The position numbers were made by a program, and so were the translations under genes. A stretch of DNA of 64,000 bases. Origin: Reticulitermes speratus (Eukaryota; Arthropoda; Insecta; Blattodea; Rhinotermitidae). This document shows, one piece after another, positions 1-10,525 of the stretch (position 1 is its first letter; each line of letters starts with the position of its first letter). The stretch covers positions 3,519,715 through 3,583,714 of the forward strand of contig JAJKFL010000006.1 of assembly GCA_021186555.1 (NCBI GenBank), written 5' to 3'. The notes beneath the pieces were generated by a model. That model saw nothing but the letters and a program-made list of their open reading frames with translations, searched no databases and was not told the origin of the DNA.

Positions 1-475
1 TACACTACGGATGATAACACACAATTATACAATAATTTATCCACCAAATTATACAGAAACTTATACACAAATTATACACATAATGTTACACATTTTTACA
101 CAATTAGCTAACAAATTATACACATAAATTTATATAATGTAAGCTCATTATTAAAATTATACACAAATTATACACAGATTATACAACAATTTAAATAATA
201 TTATACACAAATTTTAACCAAATTATACACAAATTTTATTAACAAATTATACACATAATTATACACAAATTATACACAAATTATACACAAATTATACACA
301 GATTATACACAGATTATACACAAATTATACACAAATTATACACAAATTATACACAAATTATACACAAATTATACACAAATTATACACAGATTATACACAT
401 AATTATACACAAATTATACACAAATTATACACAAATTATACACAAATTATACACAAATTATACACATAATTTTAG
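1..475. repeat. AT-rich 12-bp minisatellite
   Basis: The stretch is a tandem array of a 12-bp unit close to ATTATACACAAA. Units are degenerate over the first 240 bases and nearly perfect from about 241 to 470. No coding potential is visible. The array runs to the window edge, so its full length is unknown. Confidence 0.93.
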
Positions 476-560
476 GTAGGCCTCTATTTATTGACTCTTC
501 ATGTTAAGTATTGAATATCATGTTGCCCGCACGACATAGAACGTTGAGCCGGCCTGTTTT

Positions 561-655
561 AGAGCCCAGTGGTAACTATATGTACCACCACTTTTAACAA
601 GCAAAAATTCTACGTTCTGCCCACACAGTGGTTTTTATTTTGTATGGCTCTCAGA
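561..655 (+). repeat. Flank of the 114-bp satellite family, without an array
   Basis: This block matches the sequence that borders the 114-bp satellite at 60200-60310 and, inverted, at 13241-13330. The shared motif TTCTACGTTCTGCCCACACA is followed here by only a short satellite-like piece (GGCTCTCAGAAG). It therefore looks like the same element carrying less than one satellite unit. Confidence 0.7.
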
Positions 656-979
656 AGTGTTTGTGGTGTAATTTTAGGCATTATCCCGGAACTGTGCTGC
701 ACTTACGGATGAGAAACACGACAAACTAGGGATAACTGTTTTCTCTCCCGAGATGTGAACAGGAGACCTTCTGAATTCTAAATACCAGTACCAGCCGCTT
801 GACCGCCATGTGTAATTTCGTCATTATTGGCATCTGTTTATTGGAGCGGGTATATAAAATAATTAAATAAATTTTATATAATTGTAAGCTCATTATTATA
901 AATTATAGCTCTACAACTCATTTTTAAGCATGTAGTTTAAACAAATTGTAAATTTAAATAATATCATATGACGTCACAT
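656..979. other. Unassigned AT-rich sequence
   Basis: No gene, tandem repeat or recognisable element is visible. The stretch is AT-rich with scattered stops in all frames. Confidence 0.5.
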
Positions 980-1049
980 ATTTCTTAAACCAAAAAATGC
1001 ACACCTTTTTATTTTTTATACATATAATTTTTTTTACAGTGAAATTAGT

Positions 1050-1094
1050 CCCAACATGTTTCGGATCCCTATTCTGGGACCGTCATCAGGGAAC
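1050..1094 (-). ncRNA. Hammerhead-ribozyme-like motif, left arm
   Basis: On the minus strand CTGATGA (1089-1083) is followed by a stem starting GGTCCC and ending GGGATCC, then GAAA (1062-1059), the self-complementary ACATGT and a T as the candidate cleavage nucleotide. The stem pairs with a small internal loop. Confidence 0.55.
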
Positions 1095-1298
1095 CGTGTC
1101 GTTAATCACACAAGACCACAATTCAACAAATAATGGTACATAGTAAAAGTCCAAAAGATAAAATGTTAGGTACTACTGTACATGCCCTAGCACAGTGGGC
1201 CCACAAAAACAACTGACATAGCCTACATTTTACGTTTTGAACTTTTAACTATGTACCATTATTTGTTGATTTGTGATCTTGTGTGATTCACGATACGG

Positions 1299-1343
1299 GT
1301 CCCTGATGATGGTCTCAGATAGGGGTCCGAAACATGTTGGATT
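1299..1343 (+). ncRNA. Hammerhead-ribozyme-like motif, right arm
   Basis: CTGATGA (1303-1309), an imperfect stem beginning GGTC and ending GGTCC, then GAAA (1329-1332) and ACATGT. Stem II has decayed relative to the left arm, so activity is doubtful. Confidence 0.45.
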
Positions 1344-1483
1344 TATTTTACAGTAAAAAATTATATTGTGTAATAAATAAAAGTTGTTCATTTGTTGGTT
1401 TAAGGAATGTGTGAACGAATGAAAATGCACGGTGTGAACAATACAAAAGATATGCCGTGTTTCACTTAAGATGTGTAATGTAA

Positions 1484-1722
1484 CTAACTAACTAACTAAC
1501 TAACTAACTCCATGTAGCACAGTCCTTCTTGAGAAGCTAACAGTCCTAGCTAGTCAAGAAATTCCCCGCTTTTATGGAACCCGAAGGTTCATTACCGCAC
1601 TCACAACAGCCTGCCACCTGTCCCTATCCTAGCCATATCAATCCAGTCCATGCCCCCCATCCCACTCTTGAAGATCCATTTTAATATTATCCTCCCATCT
1701 ACGCCTGGGTCTTCCAAGTGGT
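1484..1722 (-). mobile_element. LINE 3' tail with (TTAG)n end
   Basis: On the minus strand the sequence encodes the remains of a LINE reverse-transcriptase C-terminal tail (read as ILKWIFKSGMGGMDWIDMAR), then non-coding 3' sequence with AGCTTCTCAAGAAGGACTGT, and ends in a (TTAG)n microsatellite at 1484-1510. The same tail occurs at 22995-23205. It is 5' truncated and frameshifted, as expected for a dead LINE copy. Confidence 0.75.
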
Positions 1723-1726
1723 CTCC

Positions 1727-2043
1727 TAATAATAATAATAATAATAACCATGGCTCAACAGCCCTATATGGGCTTGGGCCTCCTCTTTCCGAGGTTACGG
1801 GTCTGTTTTGTGCATTTGCAGCAGTGAGGGACCGGCCCACTGGCCGCGCTTTTCAACTCAATCCTGACTGACTGTCAGAGCCATCTGGCAGTCAGTCAGG
1901 AGACTAGGTGAGAAATGGCCTCTTAATTTCGCTTACAAGCATTACTAGATCTATTCATGCCGTAAGGTTCTTTTACATGCCGTAAATCTACGACATGGGA
2001 CCGACGGCTTTACTTCCCCTCCGAACGAAGTTGTGTTACGGAT
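1727..2043 (-). mobile_element. SINE family D, 5' truncated
   Basis: The complement matches the body and 3' end of the SINE copies at 30331-30705 and 40263-40650, including CCATATAGGGCTGT and the terminal (ATT)n tract (here (AAT)n, 1727-1747). The tRNA-like head is missing beyond 2043, consistent with incomplete reverse transcription. Confidence 0.8.
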
Positions 2044-2550
2044 TTTTAAGATGTGTAAATAGTAATACAATATAAAGCAATTGTTAGAATTTGTTACCAG
2101 TGTGCTGGGTGTTATAAGGGTGTAAAAAGCCACTTTGTAATTGTAAACACCTAAAGGTGATTAAGTAATAAACTGAAACACGTCGGGTTTTGTAAAAAAT
2201 TTTGATTATTGTAGAAATGTGTTTTTTTCTAGACATAAAGGTAATATAATGGAGAGTTAATATCGATATATCAGCTTTGTTTTCATCTCCGATGGTACAT
2301 TTTGATAAATTTGGTATTTTGAATGTTATAATAAAATGTTGTCAGGCAAATTTAATTTCCGTTTTTTGTTGTTTCTGCAGAACCACTGCTTGAAAAGAAG
2401 CTAACTGTCTTAGCTGTTTGCTTTCTCCGGTCCCCCCCACGTCCACGCTATATCCACCCCTCTCTCACCCTATTGGCTGTCATCACATCACACATTTTGC
2501 TACCCCGCCGTAATTGCCAGAATCTATGTTATAGGCTTTCTTTCCCATTC
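2044..2550. other. Unassigned sequence
   Basis: No coding potential or recognised repeat is visible. Short ORFs here have no recognisable domain. Confidence 0.5.
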
Positions 2551-2685
2551 GGACTCTTGAACCGTGAGGATGGGACCGATACGTTGTCCCGAAACGTCGG
2601 TAAACAATTACCACACGACGCCGGTAATAACCCAGAATACCGAAGATTACATCAACATCGCGGCGGAAGACTGAAATCGAAGCTA
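2551..2685 (+). mobile_element. Second-type hammerhead-related element, single arm
   Basis: The sequence matches the right arm of the elements at 8920-9130, 27158-27303 and 29567-29805: GTGAGGATGGGACC, a loop, GTCCCGAAACGTCGGTAAA, then a tail ending with CAACATCGCGGCGGAAG. The left arm is absent. The core has GUGAGGA instead of CUGANGA. Confidence 0.65.
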
Positions 2686-2689
2686 AGAA

Positions 2690-3759
2690 CAAATTTATCA
2701 GCTGTCTTAATTAAGACACGTCGTGACACTGCTTAGAGGAACAACGGAAAAGTAATTTGTTACCATTTGCCATGATTCATGTGCAGTGTTATTAGCTTAG
2801 CAACAATGGTCTGCAATAATCACCCACAACAATGTGGCAACAATAATGTTAAACATTATTTTGTTAATATATTCAATATTTTCAATGTATATTTGGTCTT
2901 TTGGCATATATCTTTTTTTTTTTGTCGTTTTGTTAGAACTGTAATTTACATACGTCATATCTGCTTTTAGAATCGTAAAATATGGTGAGAAATTTTAAAA
3001 CTTATTGTTGAAATATAATTTCCAAACTAGCAATAGGCATGATATGTTGCAGCGTCAGAGTTGTGCATTTAAAGACAAAACACTCTGAAACAATTACAGC
3101 TTTGTAAAAACAGGTAATTATTGCCGTTTTTTTTAAAAATTACCGATATTTGTAATTTCACACTTTCAGTCCAATACCTCTACCTAAATTTCTCTCTACA
3201 ATAAATACAGTTTCAACCTAGCGAGCTTTAACGCATACGAACTTCAAAACAATAACAATATAAAATTTCCCTCCATTAATTTTGATATAAATTTTACACT
3301 AAAATAATCAAATAATGCTTTTACCTGAAATCGTATCTGTGAATTTCAAATTATAATACACCACATGTCAACAGTTTATAGAGCAATTCGCAAAATAAAG
3401 CACAAAATGTACAAATGTGAACTGTTGCATGCTCAAAGCGAATTTACTATTTTCACCTATTTTAAATATTCCGGTCCGATAGTGCACATTCCCACTGCGC
3501 GTTAAAACACACACACACACACACACACCATCAGCAGAACACACCGTGTTAGGAGAAGAGTGACACTGGTGTCATATCGTAGACTAAATTTCCAGCAGTC
3601 CAAAAAACGTGGCGATCGAAAGGTTGGCAAACCTGCTTCGTCTTCGGAAGTTACAGAGACTACCTGCCCAGCTGATTTCTCGTGAGTTTCTTCAGTCCCG
3701 CCATATAAGTATCTGGGCAGTACTTCAGATTAGGTCAAATAATTCTTTAATGTATATAT
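2690..3759. other. Unassigned AT-rich sequence with a (CA)n tract
   Basis: This kilobase holds a (CA)n dinucleotide run at about 3506-3529 and otherwise no recognisable gene or element. Confidence 0.5.
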
Positions 3760-3818
3760 CTTATGCAGACAACTGTACACTCTTATATGTTATTTAACAC
3801 AATTTTTATTAAATGTTG

Positions 3819-3860
3819 CCCAACATGTTTCTAGCCTATATAAGGCTCATCTTCAGGGCT
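3819..3860 (-). ncRNA. Hammerhead-ribozyme-like motif, left arm
   Basis: On the minus strand CTGAAGA (3856-3850), a stem AGCC/GGCU, GAAA (3831-3828), ACATGT and then T, followed by GGGC that can pair with the bases before CTGAAGA. The pair next to the core is G/A, a weak point. Confidence 0.5.
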
Positions 3861-3981
3861 CTTTTGTTGAAATTACAAAGCTATATTATTTGTATATAAA
3901 ATTCTTAAAATGCTGTTAGATGTACTTGGTTATTAAGAATTTTGTATACAATAATATAGCTGTTGTAATTTCAACAAAAGA

Positions 3982-4024
3982 GTCCCTGAAGATGAGCCTT
4001 ATATAGGCTAGAAACATGTTGGGC
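3982..4024 (+). ncRNA. Hammerhead-ribozyme-like motif, right arm
   Basis: CTGAAGA (3986-3992), stem AGCC TTATATA GGCT, GAAA (4011-4014), ACATGT, T, GGGC. It is identical in its core to the left-arm copy. Confidence 0.5.
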
Positions 4025-4090
4025 AGCATTTAATAAAAATTGTGTTAAATAACATATAACAGTTTACAGTTGTCTGCATAAGATAATATA

Positions 4091-4672
4091 CAGGGCATAC
4101 ACAAAAGAATGGTGCAGTTTCAAAAGTGAATAAAAATTTATGTCTCACATTACACGGGCACAACATACACCGTCAGCGGCGGCAACTGTCCAAGTTTCTC
4201 ATGCGTACCAGCAGTTCGCTTCTCATGTTTACTACGTGGCCGCGGGGCCAGTTTCAAAGATCGTGTTCTTCCACTGCGCTGGTTCGGACGTGCTGCTGCA
4301 AATGGAGACAAGAACCTTCTACCTTGGCCACCCCGTTCGCCAGATCTTACACCTGCGATTTCTTTCTTTGGGGGTTCGTTAAAGACAGCGTTTATGTACC
4401 ACCATTGCCCACGTCCATCCATGAAATTCGTGATCGGATAACGCATGCACTGCAGGCCATTACAGCGGACATGCTACACCGGGTCTGGGATGAGTTTGAT
4501 TACCGTGTGGATGTGTGTCGTGTGACCCAGGGTGCACACATTGAAGGATTGTAATTACCAAATGAGAAACTTGGACAGCTGTCGCCGCTGACGGTGTATG
4601 TTGTGCCGTGTAGATGAGAAATAAATTTTTTATTCACTTTTGAAACCGCACCATTCTTTTGTGTATGCCCTG
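4091..4672 (+). mobile_element. Internally deleted mariner-like transposon
   Basis: A 582-bp element flanked by TA on both sides, as expected for Tc1/mariner insertion. It has terminal inverted repeats of about 110 bp beginning CAGGGCATACACAAAAGA. Between them lies the C-terminal end of a mariner-type transposase on the plus strand. The catalytic N-terminal part is missing, so the copy cannot move itself. The opposite-facing relative is at 31140-31701, and TIR-only derivatives are at 6509, 14748 and 49085. Confidence 0.9.
4126..4554 (+). pseudogene. Mariner transposase C-terminal remnant
   Basis: The open frame begins inside the inverted repeat, and its real transposase homology is the last 70 or so residues. 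These include WGFVKDSVYVPP and DYRVDVCRVTQGAHIE followed by a stop, a pattern seen at the C-terminus of many insect mariner-like transposases of the DD-E/D superfamily. The helix-turn-helix DNA-binding region and most of the catalytic domain are gone, and residues 1-70 translate TIR and frameshifted sequence. It has no function by itself and marks the family that mobilised the element. Confidence 0.8.
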
Positions 4673-4674
4673 TA

Positions 4675-5808
4675 TAATTAACAATGTACGGTACAAGTAA
4701 CGTAAATTCTTTAATTATTTCTGATTATTTACCAACAATCATATAATTCGACTATACTCGTATTTAACCTGATCCACTGGACACAACACGTAAATACACG
4801 TAACCCTACATAACTAATTATCTTCTGGAATGGGAGGCCCTGTATTTTTATCATAGGTAGACACCGTCGTTTCGGAGGAACTGCTACCTGCATTTATATT
4901 TTATTTGCGTACCAAACTACACACTGCCACATAAGATCGTGAAAAACTGAAAGTCACAAAATTAAATAAGTAATAAAGTTTAAAATTAGTAAATTAAATA
5001 CATATAATTAATAAGAAGACTGGATAAAAAAAAAATTGTAATTTACTATATTGTAAGAAGGGAATAAATTTGTTACTAATTTCTAACTTTGATATAAATT
5101 TCTTATGTTACTCTCGTCCTCGTCCCCCCCCCCCCAAAAAAAGGACCTAAATGAAAGTTTGCCACATTTTCCAAAGATTAGAACTATGATATTGAAGTTT
5201 TAGTATAACGACGATTCATATTGTGGCCCTCTAGATTATGACATCGTGCTGCAGAGTGATAAGTCAGAGGTACGTTTCTAAAAACATAATGCTTCCATCT
5301 TCAAGATGGAAAATTGAGGCACATATTCCCACGAAACAATTGATGTCAAACTACCAGACTGTCCGGTGTTATACCCATCTTAATATTATGTGAATTTATT
5401 AGCTGGTTTTAGGCGCGAGTGCAGACGAATTACAAAAAAGCTGCTTCTAATTTCTTCATTGTCATGCCGAATCACACACCGGGCGGATTTTTGCGAAATT
5501 TCGTAAGTGGGATTTTCACCAAAATTTTTCCGATATTTTCATATTCGTGTTAAAATCGTACAAAAACAAGACACTTTATACGAAAACCTACGTACGTGTG
5601 TGTATAACCTCTCGCCATTATTGTTCTTCATCAATAAGACGGGCTGTGTTCTCTTTGCGGTAAGACTTGACGCCGATGGACCGGCTTTTAGAATTTAGAC
5701 ACACTGTTACCATTGTGGGATAGAAGTTGAGGCTGAAGAAACAGTTGACCATCAAGCATGATCGATTGTAAGCTTCGACTATCTATGTTTCAGAGGTAGG
5801 TATCGATT
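4675..5808. other. Unassigned sequence
   Basis: No gene is seen. A C/A homopolymer pair lies near 5126-5143, and 4860-4900 contains a degenerate CCGAAACG motif related to the hammerhead-like relics. About 5480-5530 resembles the degraded end of interspersed repeat W. Confidence 0.45.
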
Positions 5809-5877
5809 ATACATACATACATACATACATACCTACATACATACATACACACATACATACATACATATATACATATA
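5809..5877. repeat. (ATAC)n microsatellite
   Basis: Tetranucleotide repeat of ATAC with a few interruptions, the same motif as the giant array at 49617-54430. Confidence 0.95.
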
Positions 5878-6173
5878 TTCCATGGATCCATAAATCTGTC
5901 CAAGTCACAACTCGATATGCAATAAGTCACAATACACAAATACACAGCTATACACACTACACAATTTTACATTTGAACACTATACACTAAACACTATACA
6001 CTAAAACACTATAAACGTGTTACATAACTCACTATGAACCGTCTTTATACACAACAAATTCATCTACTCACTAAAAGCTGTGTGTATTTAAGTATTGTCT
6101 TAATGCTACTTTAAATTTTGTGTTTTCATTCTTAAGACTTATGAGACTGAGAGGGAGTCTGTTGAAAATTGTG

Positions 6174-6382
6174 ATACCGGCATTTATGGTTATTACTGCT
6201 ACCATTAGAGATACACTCAGAAGATACCGGTATTTATGGTTATTACTGCTACCATTAGAGATACACTCAGAAGATACCGGCATTTATGGTTATTACTGCT
6301 ACCATTAGAGATACACTCAGAAGATACCGGCATTTATGGTTATTACTGCTACCATTAGAGATACACTCAGAAGATACCGGCA
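6174..6382. repeat. 50-bp tandem repeat, about 4 units
   Basis: Four nearly identical 50-bp units containing TTATGGTTATTACTGCTACC. The unit length is not a multiple of three, so the frames that stay open through it are accidental. Confidence 0.95.
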
Positions 6383-6508
6383 TAGAATGTACTTTTTTTA
6401 TTATAAATTCCCGCTTAGGACACCTCGAAGATGTCCAACATCACTTGTCGATCGGATATGGAGAAATGTTGCACTGCGCGTTACAGTACTTCCTTTTACT
6501 GGTAAATA

Positions 6509-6586
6509 CAGGGAATACACAAAAGAATGGTGCGGATTTAATAGTGAACACTATTAAAACCGCACCATTCTTTTGTGTATACCCTG
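6509..6586. mobile_element. 78-bp mariner hairpin (TIR-only MITE)
   Basis: The sequence starts CAGGGAATACACAAAAGA and ends with its complement, flanked by TA on each side. It is only the two terminal inverted repeats of the mariner family at 4091 joined through a short loop. Confidence 0.9.
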
Positions 6587-6588
6587 TA

Positions 6589-7284
6589 TTAACGAATTAA
6601 ATACAGACGCAATAACACAGCGAACGCACAGACATTACGCACCGCAGACGTTCCCTAACTTGCTACATTACAATACTGCATTTCATTCTGATGTACGCAC
6701 TTTTCCTAGTCAAACGCAGTAGGATTTAACCCCATTTTCCTCGCATGTACGGTCCAGCAAAGCTTTCTCTAACACGACGACCTAATCAGCCAGAAGGCGT
6801 ATCGTGACGATCATTTGTGGGACAGAGCGTCAGTGAGTGCGTCACTAATCATCTCGTTAAACACTAGATTTTGCGTCATGCACCAACTGCTTCAAATAAA
6901 CCAAGGATCAGAAAGATTTGTCATCACCGTTGCCCTACACAACTAAATATATCTCTTGTTCTGTCTTGCAGTGTGTTGTGACCAATTAGCGGGCGGACTC
7001 GGACTGAGCTACAAACAAATGTCCGAGACAGCCTCGACCTGTACTGTGGTCATCCCTTTAGGTTTATTAAGAAAAACACGTGAATTGACTTAAATGTTTA
7101 CGGACGGTTCGAAAGAAATTTAAGTCTATTATCATGGAAGCACTTTCCTCCGAAACGTCGGTAAACACTGCCTGCCAACAGGGCGTCACGTTCCAGAAGA
7201 CGGTAAATCTTCATAGTGACCGTCGTCAGGCGCTCTAAGCTGTTTCAACGCTCAGATTATGAAATTCTGAACATTTAAAAAGTG
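6589..7284. other. Unassigned sequence with a hammerhead-like relic
   Basis: No gene is visible. At 7134-7170 a TCCTCCGAAACGTCGGTAAAC motif resembles the 3' half of the second-type hammerhead-related element, without a CTGANGA box. Confidence 0.45.
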
Positions 7285-7640
7285 AATATCGTGGTTAAGA
7301 GGGACGAGGCTGGAAAATAGGCTATTATATAACGCGACGCTTCAGGGGCTGTACTCCTCAACAAATATTATTCGGGTGACCAAATCAAAAAGAATGAGAT
7401 GGGCGGGGCATGTAGCACGTACGGGGGAGAGGAAAGGTGCTTACAGGGTACTGGTGTGGGAAGCTGAGACAAAGAGGTCAACTGGAAGACCTCGGCTTAG
7501 ATGGATTACATTAAAATCGATCTTCAAGAAATTGGTTTGGGCGTGGACTTGATTCATGTGGTTTAGGTTAGGGGATAGGTGACGGGATGTTGTTAAAGCG
7601 GTAATGAACCTTCAATTTCCGTGAAATAAGGGGGATTGCA
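7285..7640 (+). mobile_element. LINE reverse-transcriptase tail, interrupted
   Basis: Translation in shifting frames gives the familiar C-terminal tail of insect LINE reverse transcriptases: a part reading RWAGHVARTGE, then RPRLRW and an end near AVMNLQFP. The copy is 5' truncated and frameshifted. Its 3' untranslated part resumes after the SINE at about 7945-8025 with AGCTTCTCAAGAAGG, which shows that the SINE landed inside it. Confidence 0.7.
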
Positions 7641-7642
7641 GG

Positions 7643-7945
7643 GGCACGCGATGGCGCAGTTGGTTGAGGCACCGCGCTGCAAGTCGGAAGGTCGCGGGTT
7701 CGACTCCAGATGGTTTCATTGGAATTTTTCAATGACATAATCCTTTCAGTCGCACTATGGCCCTGGGGTCGACTCAGCCTCTAACAGAAATGAGTACCAG
7801 GAGTATTTCCTGGGGGTAAAGGCGGCCGGTGCTTAGGGCTGACAACCTTACCACCTTCATGTGCTGATTGTTTAGAAATCTGGGAGCCTCAACGTCCTGG
7901 AACCCTAAGGGCCTGTCAAGGTCTGTAATGGGATTGCTTTACCTT
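7643..7945 (+). mobile_element. SINE family C
   Basis: A tRNA-like head with A-box-like GGCGCAGTTGGTTGAGG and B-box GGTCGCGGGTTCGACTCC is followed by a family-specific body also found at 27499, 42391 and 45057. It interrupts a LINE tail. The head is degraded enough that it is not a tRNA gene. Confidence 0.82.
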
Positions 7946-8025
7946 TACTTAGGCTTTACGGGGAATTCCCCGACTAAGTGACGAACTGTCAGCTTCTCAA
8001 GAAGGCTCGTGCTGCCTGCAGTTTG

Positions 8026-8374
8026 TTAGTGGCTTTTATTGCTTCGATGAGGCCGCCTGAGAGAGACTGTACATTGCTTTCGATTCCTCTCCGAATTAAA
8101 ATCAATTATACACATAGTAATGTAACTGAATGGGAAAACATGAGATGCGAGATTCACACGGCGGTAAAAAAAATTCATATTGTAATTATTTCTGGGTTAT
8201 GACACCGTAAATACTGGTAAGTGGCTACTAAAATACGCCCCTCCGTCGTCAGTTCTGTATGTGAACGTAGTCATGACATAGAAGATCACAGTATCAAAGG
8301 GAATATGTGCGAAAGTTGCTAGCATTCTGAACGACAGGTGAAGTTGTGTATTATTTTCACCGTGCATTGTTTAA
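8026..8374. other. Unassigned sequence
   Basis: No recognisable gene or repeat between the LINE tail and the next palindromic element. Confidence 0.45.
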
Positions 8375-8432
8375 CAAATCACGAATCACACACCAACAAA
8401 ATGCACTATATTTTCACTTTTTATTCTTTAAC

Positions 8433-8475
8433 CCCTACAAATGTTTCAGCCTTTACAAGGCCATCTTCAGGGGGC
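8433..8475 (-). ncRNA. Hammerhead-ribozyme-like motif, left arm
   Basis: On the minus strand CCCC precedes CTGAAGA (8470-8464). Stem II begins GGCCTT and ends AAGGCT. GAAA (8447-8444), a 7-nt stem-loop, A and GGGG follow. The CCCC/GGGG pairing supplies stem I. Confidence 0.6.
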
Positions 8476-8520
8476 TCGTAATGTACATTTACTGTACATC
8501 TATTATTTATTTATAAAACA

Positions 8521-8785
8521 ATATTTTTTTTTCCAGTAGCTCGACAGCCCCTTGGGGGCCAAGGCCGCCTCATTTTTCGAGGCCTCACGATCATACTTTA
8601 GACATACCACACTCGGTAGGACTCCTCTGGACTAGTGATCAGCCCGTCGCAGAGACCTCTACCTGACAACACACAACACTCACAACAGACAGACATCCAT
8701 GCCCTAGGCGGGATTCGAACCCACGATCCCAGTAAGCGAGCGGCCGTAGACCGACGCCTTAGACCGGGCGGCCATTGCGATCGGC
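8521..8785 (-). mobile_element. SINE family A
   Basis: On the minus strand a tRNA-like head (CCGATCGCAATGGCCGCCCG, a diverged head of the family, and B-box GGGTTCGAATCCCGCC) is followed by the family body (GTAGAGGTCTCTGCGACGGG) and an A-rich tail. The direct repeat ATAAAACA flanks it. Confidence 0.88.
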
Positions 8786-8919
8786 ATAAAACATAATAGC
8801 AGACATAAACAATGGATGTAAAGTAAATGTACATTACGAGCCCCCTAAAGATGGTCTTGTAAGGGCTGAAACATATGCAGGGGTTGAAGAATAAAAAATG
8901 AGAAAATATAGTGCATTTC

Positions 8920-9130
8920 TTGATTTCTGGCTTCCGCCGCGATGTTGATGTAATCTGTGATCTTTTGGGTGATTACACGGCGTCGTGTGGTGATTATTTA
9001 CCGACGTTTCGGGACAAAATTATTTCCTACTCGGAATCTTGACCCGTGAAGATGGGACCGACACGTTGTCCCGAAACGTCGGTAAATAATTACCACACGG
9101 CGCCGTGTAATCACCCAAAAGACCACAGAT
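8920..9130. mobile_element. Second-type hammerhead-related palindrome with 13-bp TSD
   Basis: A 211-bp inverted-repeat element. It holds GTGAAGATGGGACC, GTCCCGAAACGTCGGTAAA and arms rich in ACGGCGCCGTGT. The perfect direct repeat TATAGTGCATTTC lies at 8907-8919 and 9131-9143, so both ends are defined. There is no coding capacity. Confidence 0.88.
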
Positions 9131-9157
9131 TATAGTGCATTTCGTTGGTTGTAATTT

Positions 9158-9332
9158 GTGATTTGGACAGTGTCATACAGGTGACCAAATTTGTGATTTG
9201 GACAGTGTCATACAGGTGACCAAATTTGTGATTTGGACAGTGTCATACAGGTGACCAAATTTGTGATTTGGACAGTGTCATACAGGTGACCAAATTTGTG
9301 ATTTGGACAGTGTCATACAGGTGACCAAATTT
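9158..9332. repeat. 35-bp tandem repeat, exactly 5 units
   Basis: Five identical 35-bp units beginning GTGATTTGGACAGTGTCATA. The first unit lies in the end of the palindromic element (its arm has GTGATTTG), so the array probably grew from element sequence. Confidence 0.95.
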
Positions 9333-10116
9333 GCAGTGTTGCAAGACCAATGCACATTTGTACCAATCCCTTTCAACACAGAAGTTAACTCACACAAAGT
9401 CACGTTGTACCTCCCAGACATTTGTACTTCAAAACCTTAACACCGTTTGTCCCTAACACACTGCACAGTGCCTCGTATAAATCCCTACTAATTCCCCATC
9501 ACGTAACACACGATATCAGGGGTTAGTTAGAGGGAGAGACGGGCTTATTAACCGCATGAAGCGACACAACACATCAACACCCTTCATAATAATTATCTAC
9601 GTCCCCAAACTCAAAACATCCCCCTCCCCCCTGATATATCACTGTTCCCTCCCCGATACACAAGCACCCCCTCACCCCCATCTATGTGCGTCACCATACT
9701 TTGTGGTGAATTTTACACTGATTACACCGACTAATTAGCTAGCAAGCTAAATCCACTTGCGTACTTGGTATGCCTTGTTGCCATGGTTCGTAAACTTCCA
9801 TCAGGTTCAACCAACCGTTCGACAGCAGTGATATTCAGGACATACAAACATGTAACCCAAAACTCTTGTCAGCAAATGCAACGAGTTTTATAAAAAAAAA
9901 AAAAAAGAAATGGATAGAGTTTGTTGTAGGAGGCATTTACAGCAATGGAGGGCGTTATTGAAGGCAGCGTGCTTACGAATAACAAGCTTACCAGCAGCAA
10001 CTTTATGGTGAGAAGGGTTTCTAGTTTTCTTTTCAATCTCAAGTTCTTTCATTTGATTATAAAAGGACCTTGGTTTTTATCCTTTATTTTCACAACTCTT
10101 CTGTAACACGTCTATT
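9333..10116. other. Unassigned sequence
   Basis: No gene is recognisable. A 16-base A-rich run lies near 9890-9908. The short ORF near 9556 is proline/threonine rich with no domain. Confidence 0.5.
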
Positions 10117-10117
10117 C

Positions 10118-10525
10118 TTTTTTTCGAATGGCTCGACAGCCCCTTGGGGGCCTAGGCCGCCTTATTTTCCGAGGCTTCACGATCACACTCAGACACACCT
10201 CATTCGGTAGGACTCCTCTGTACGAGAGATCAGCCCGTCGCAGAGACCTCTACCTGACAACACACAACACTCACAAGAGAAAGACATACATGCCCCCGGA
10301 GGGATTTTTTTTTTTTTGGCCTGTCCGGAGTTTTTCCCCTTTGATCCATTTTTGTACTGTTTAAATCCTTTCGTCCTTCATGTCACTTTACGTTCCATGC
10401 TACCGTCCTTACGACAAACAACACAAACATCCATGCCCCCGGTGGGATTCGAACCCACAATCCCAGCAAGCGAGCGGCCGTAGACCCACGCCTTAGAACG
10501 CGCGGCCACTGTGATAGGCACGTCT
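10118..10525 (-). mobile_element. SINE family A with one 140-bp internal unit
   Basis: On the minus strand a tRNA-like head (10525-10425, B-box GGGTTCGAATCCCACC) is followed by a segment of about 140 bp (10425-10300) found tandemly repeated in the SINE at 24945-25700, and then by the normal body and A-rich tail. It links the two loci as a subfamily. Confidence 0.82.

Larger units (their letters stand above)
980..1415. mobile_element. Palindromic element with two hammerhead-like cores
   Basis: The left arm (about 980-1152) and right arm (about 1232-1415) are diverged inverted repeats around an 80-bp spacer. Each arm holds a hammerhead-like core, and the outer ends carry the family-typical TTGGTTTAA and its complement. 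Arm divergence (indels, substitutions) makes this one of the older copies in the window. No open reading frame is present, so it is non-autonomous. Confidence 0.75.
3760..4082. mobile_element. Palindromic element with two hammerhead-like cores
   Basis: The arms (about 3760-3907 and 3933-4082) are almost perfect inverted repeats separated by only about 25 bp. Each carries CTGAAGA, a stem (AGCC TTATATA GGCT), GAAA and ACATGT. The high arm identity suggests a young copy or arm-to-arm conversion. The deleted mariner at 4091 begins only 8 bp beyond the right arm. No ORF. Confidence 0.85.
8375..9180. mobile_element. Palindromic hammerhead-like element with two nested insertions
   Basis: The left arm (about 8375-8500) and right arm (about 8802-8919 continuing at 9144) are inverted repeats. 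A SINE A sits in the loop at 8521-8785, with ATAAAACA duplicated at 8513-8520 and 8786-8793. A second-type hammerhead-related element (8920-9130) sits in the right arm, flanked by the direct repeat TATAGTGCATTTC. The palindrome is therefore older than both insertions. Confidence 0.85.

Noticed and set aside
3760-4674. Palindrome and mariner at 3.7-4.7 kb as one element
   Set aside because: Each has its own complete ends and the mariner has its own TA sites; they are only neighbours.
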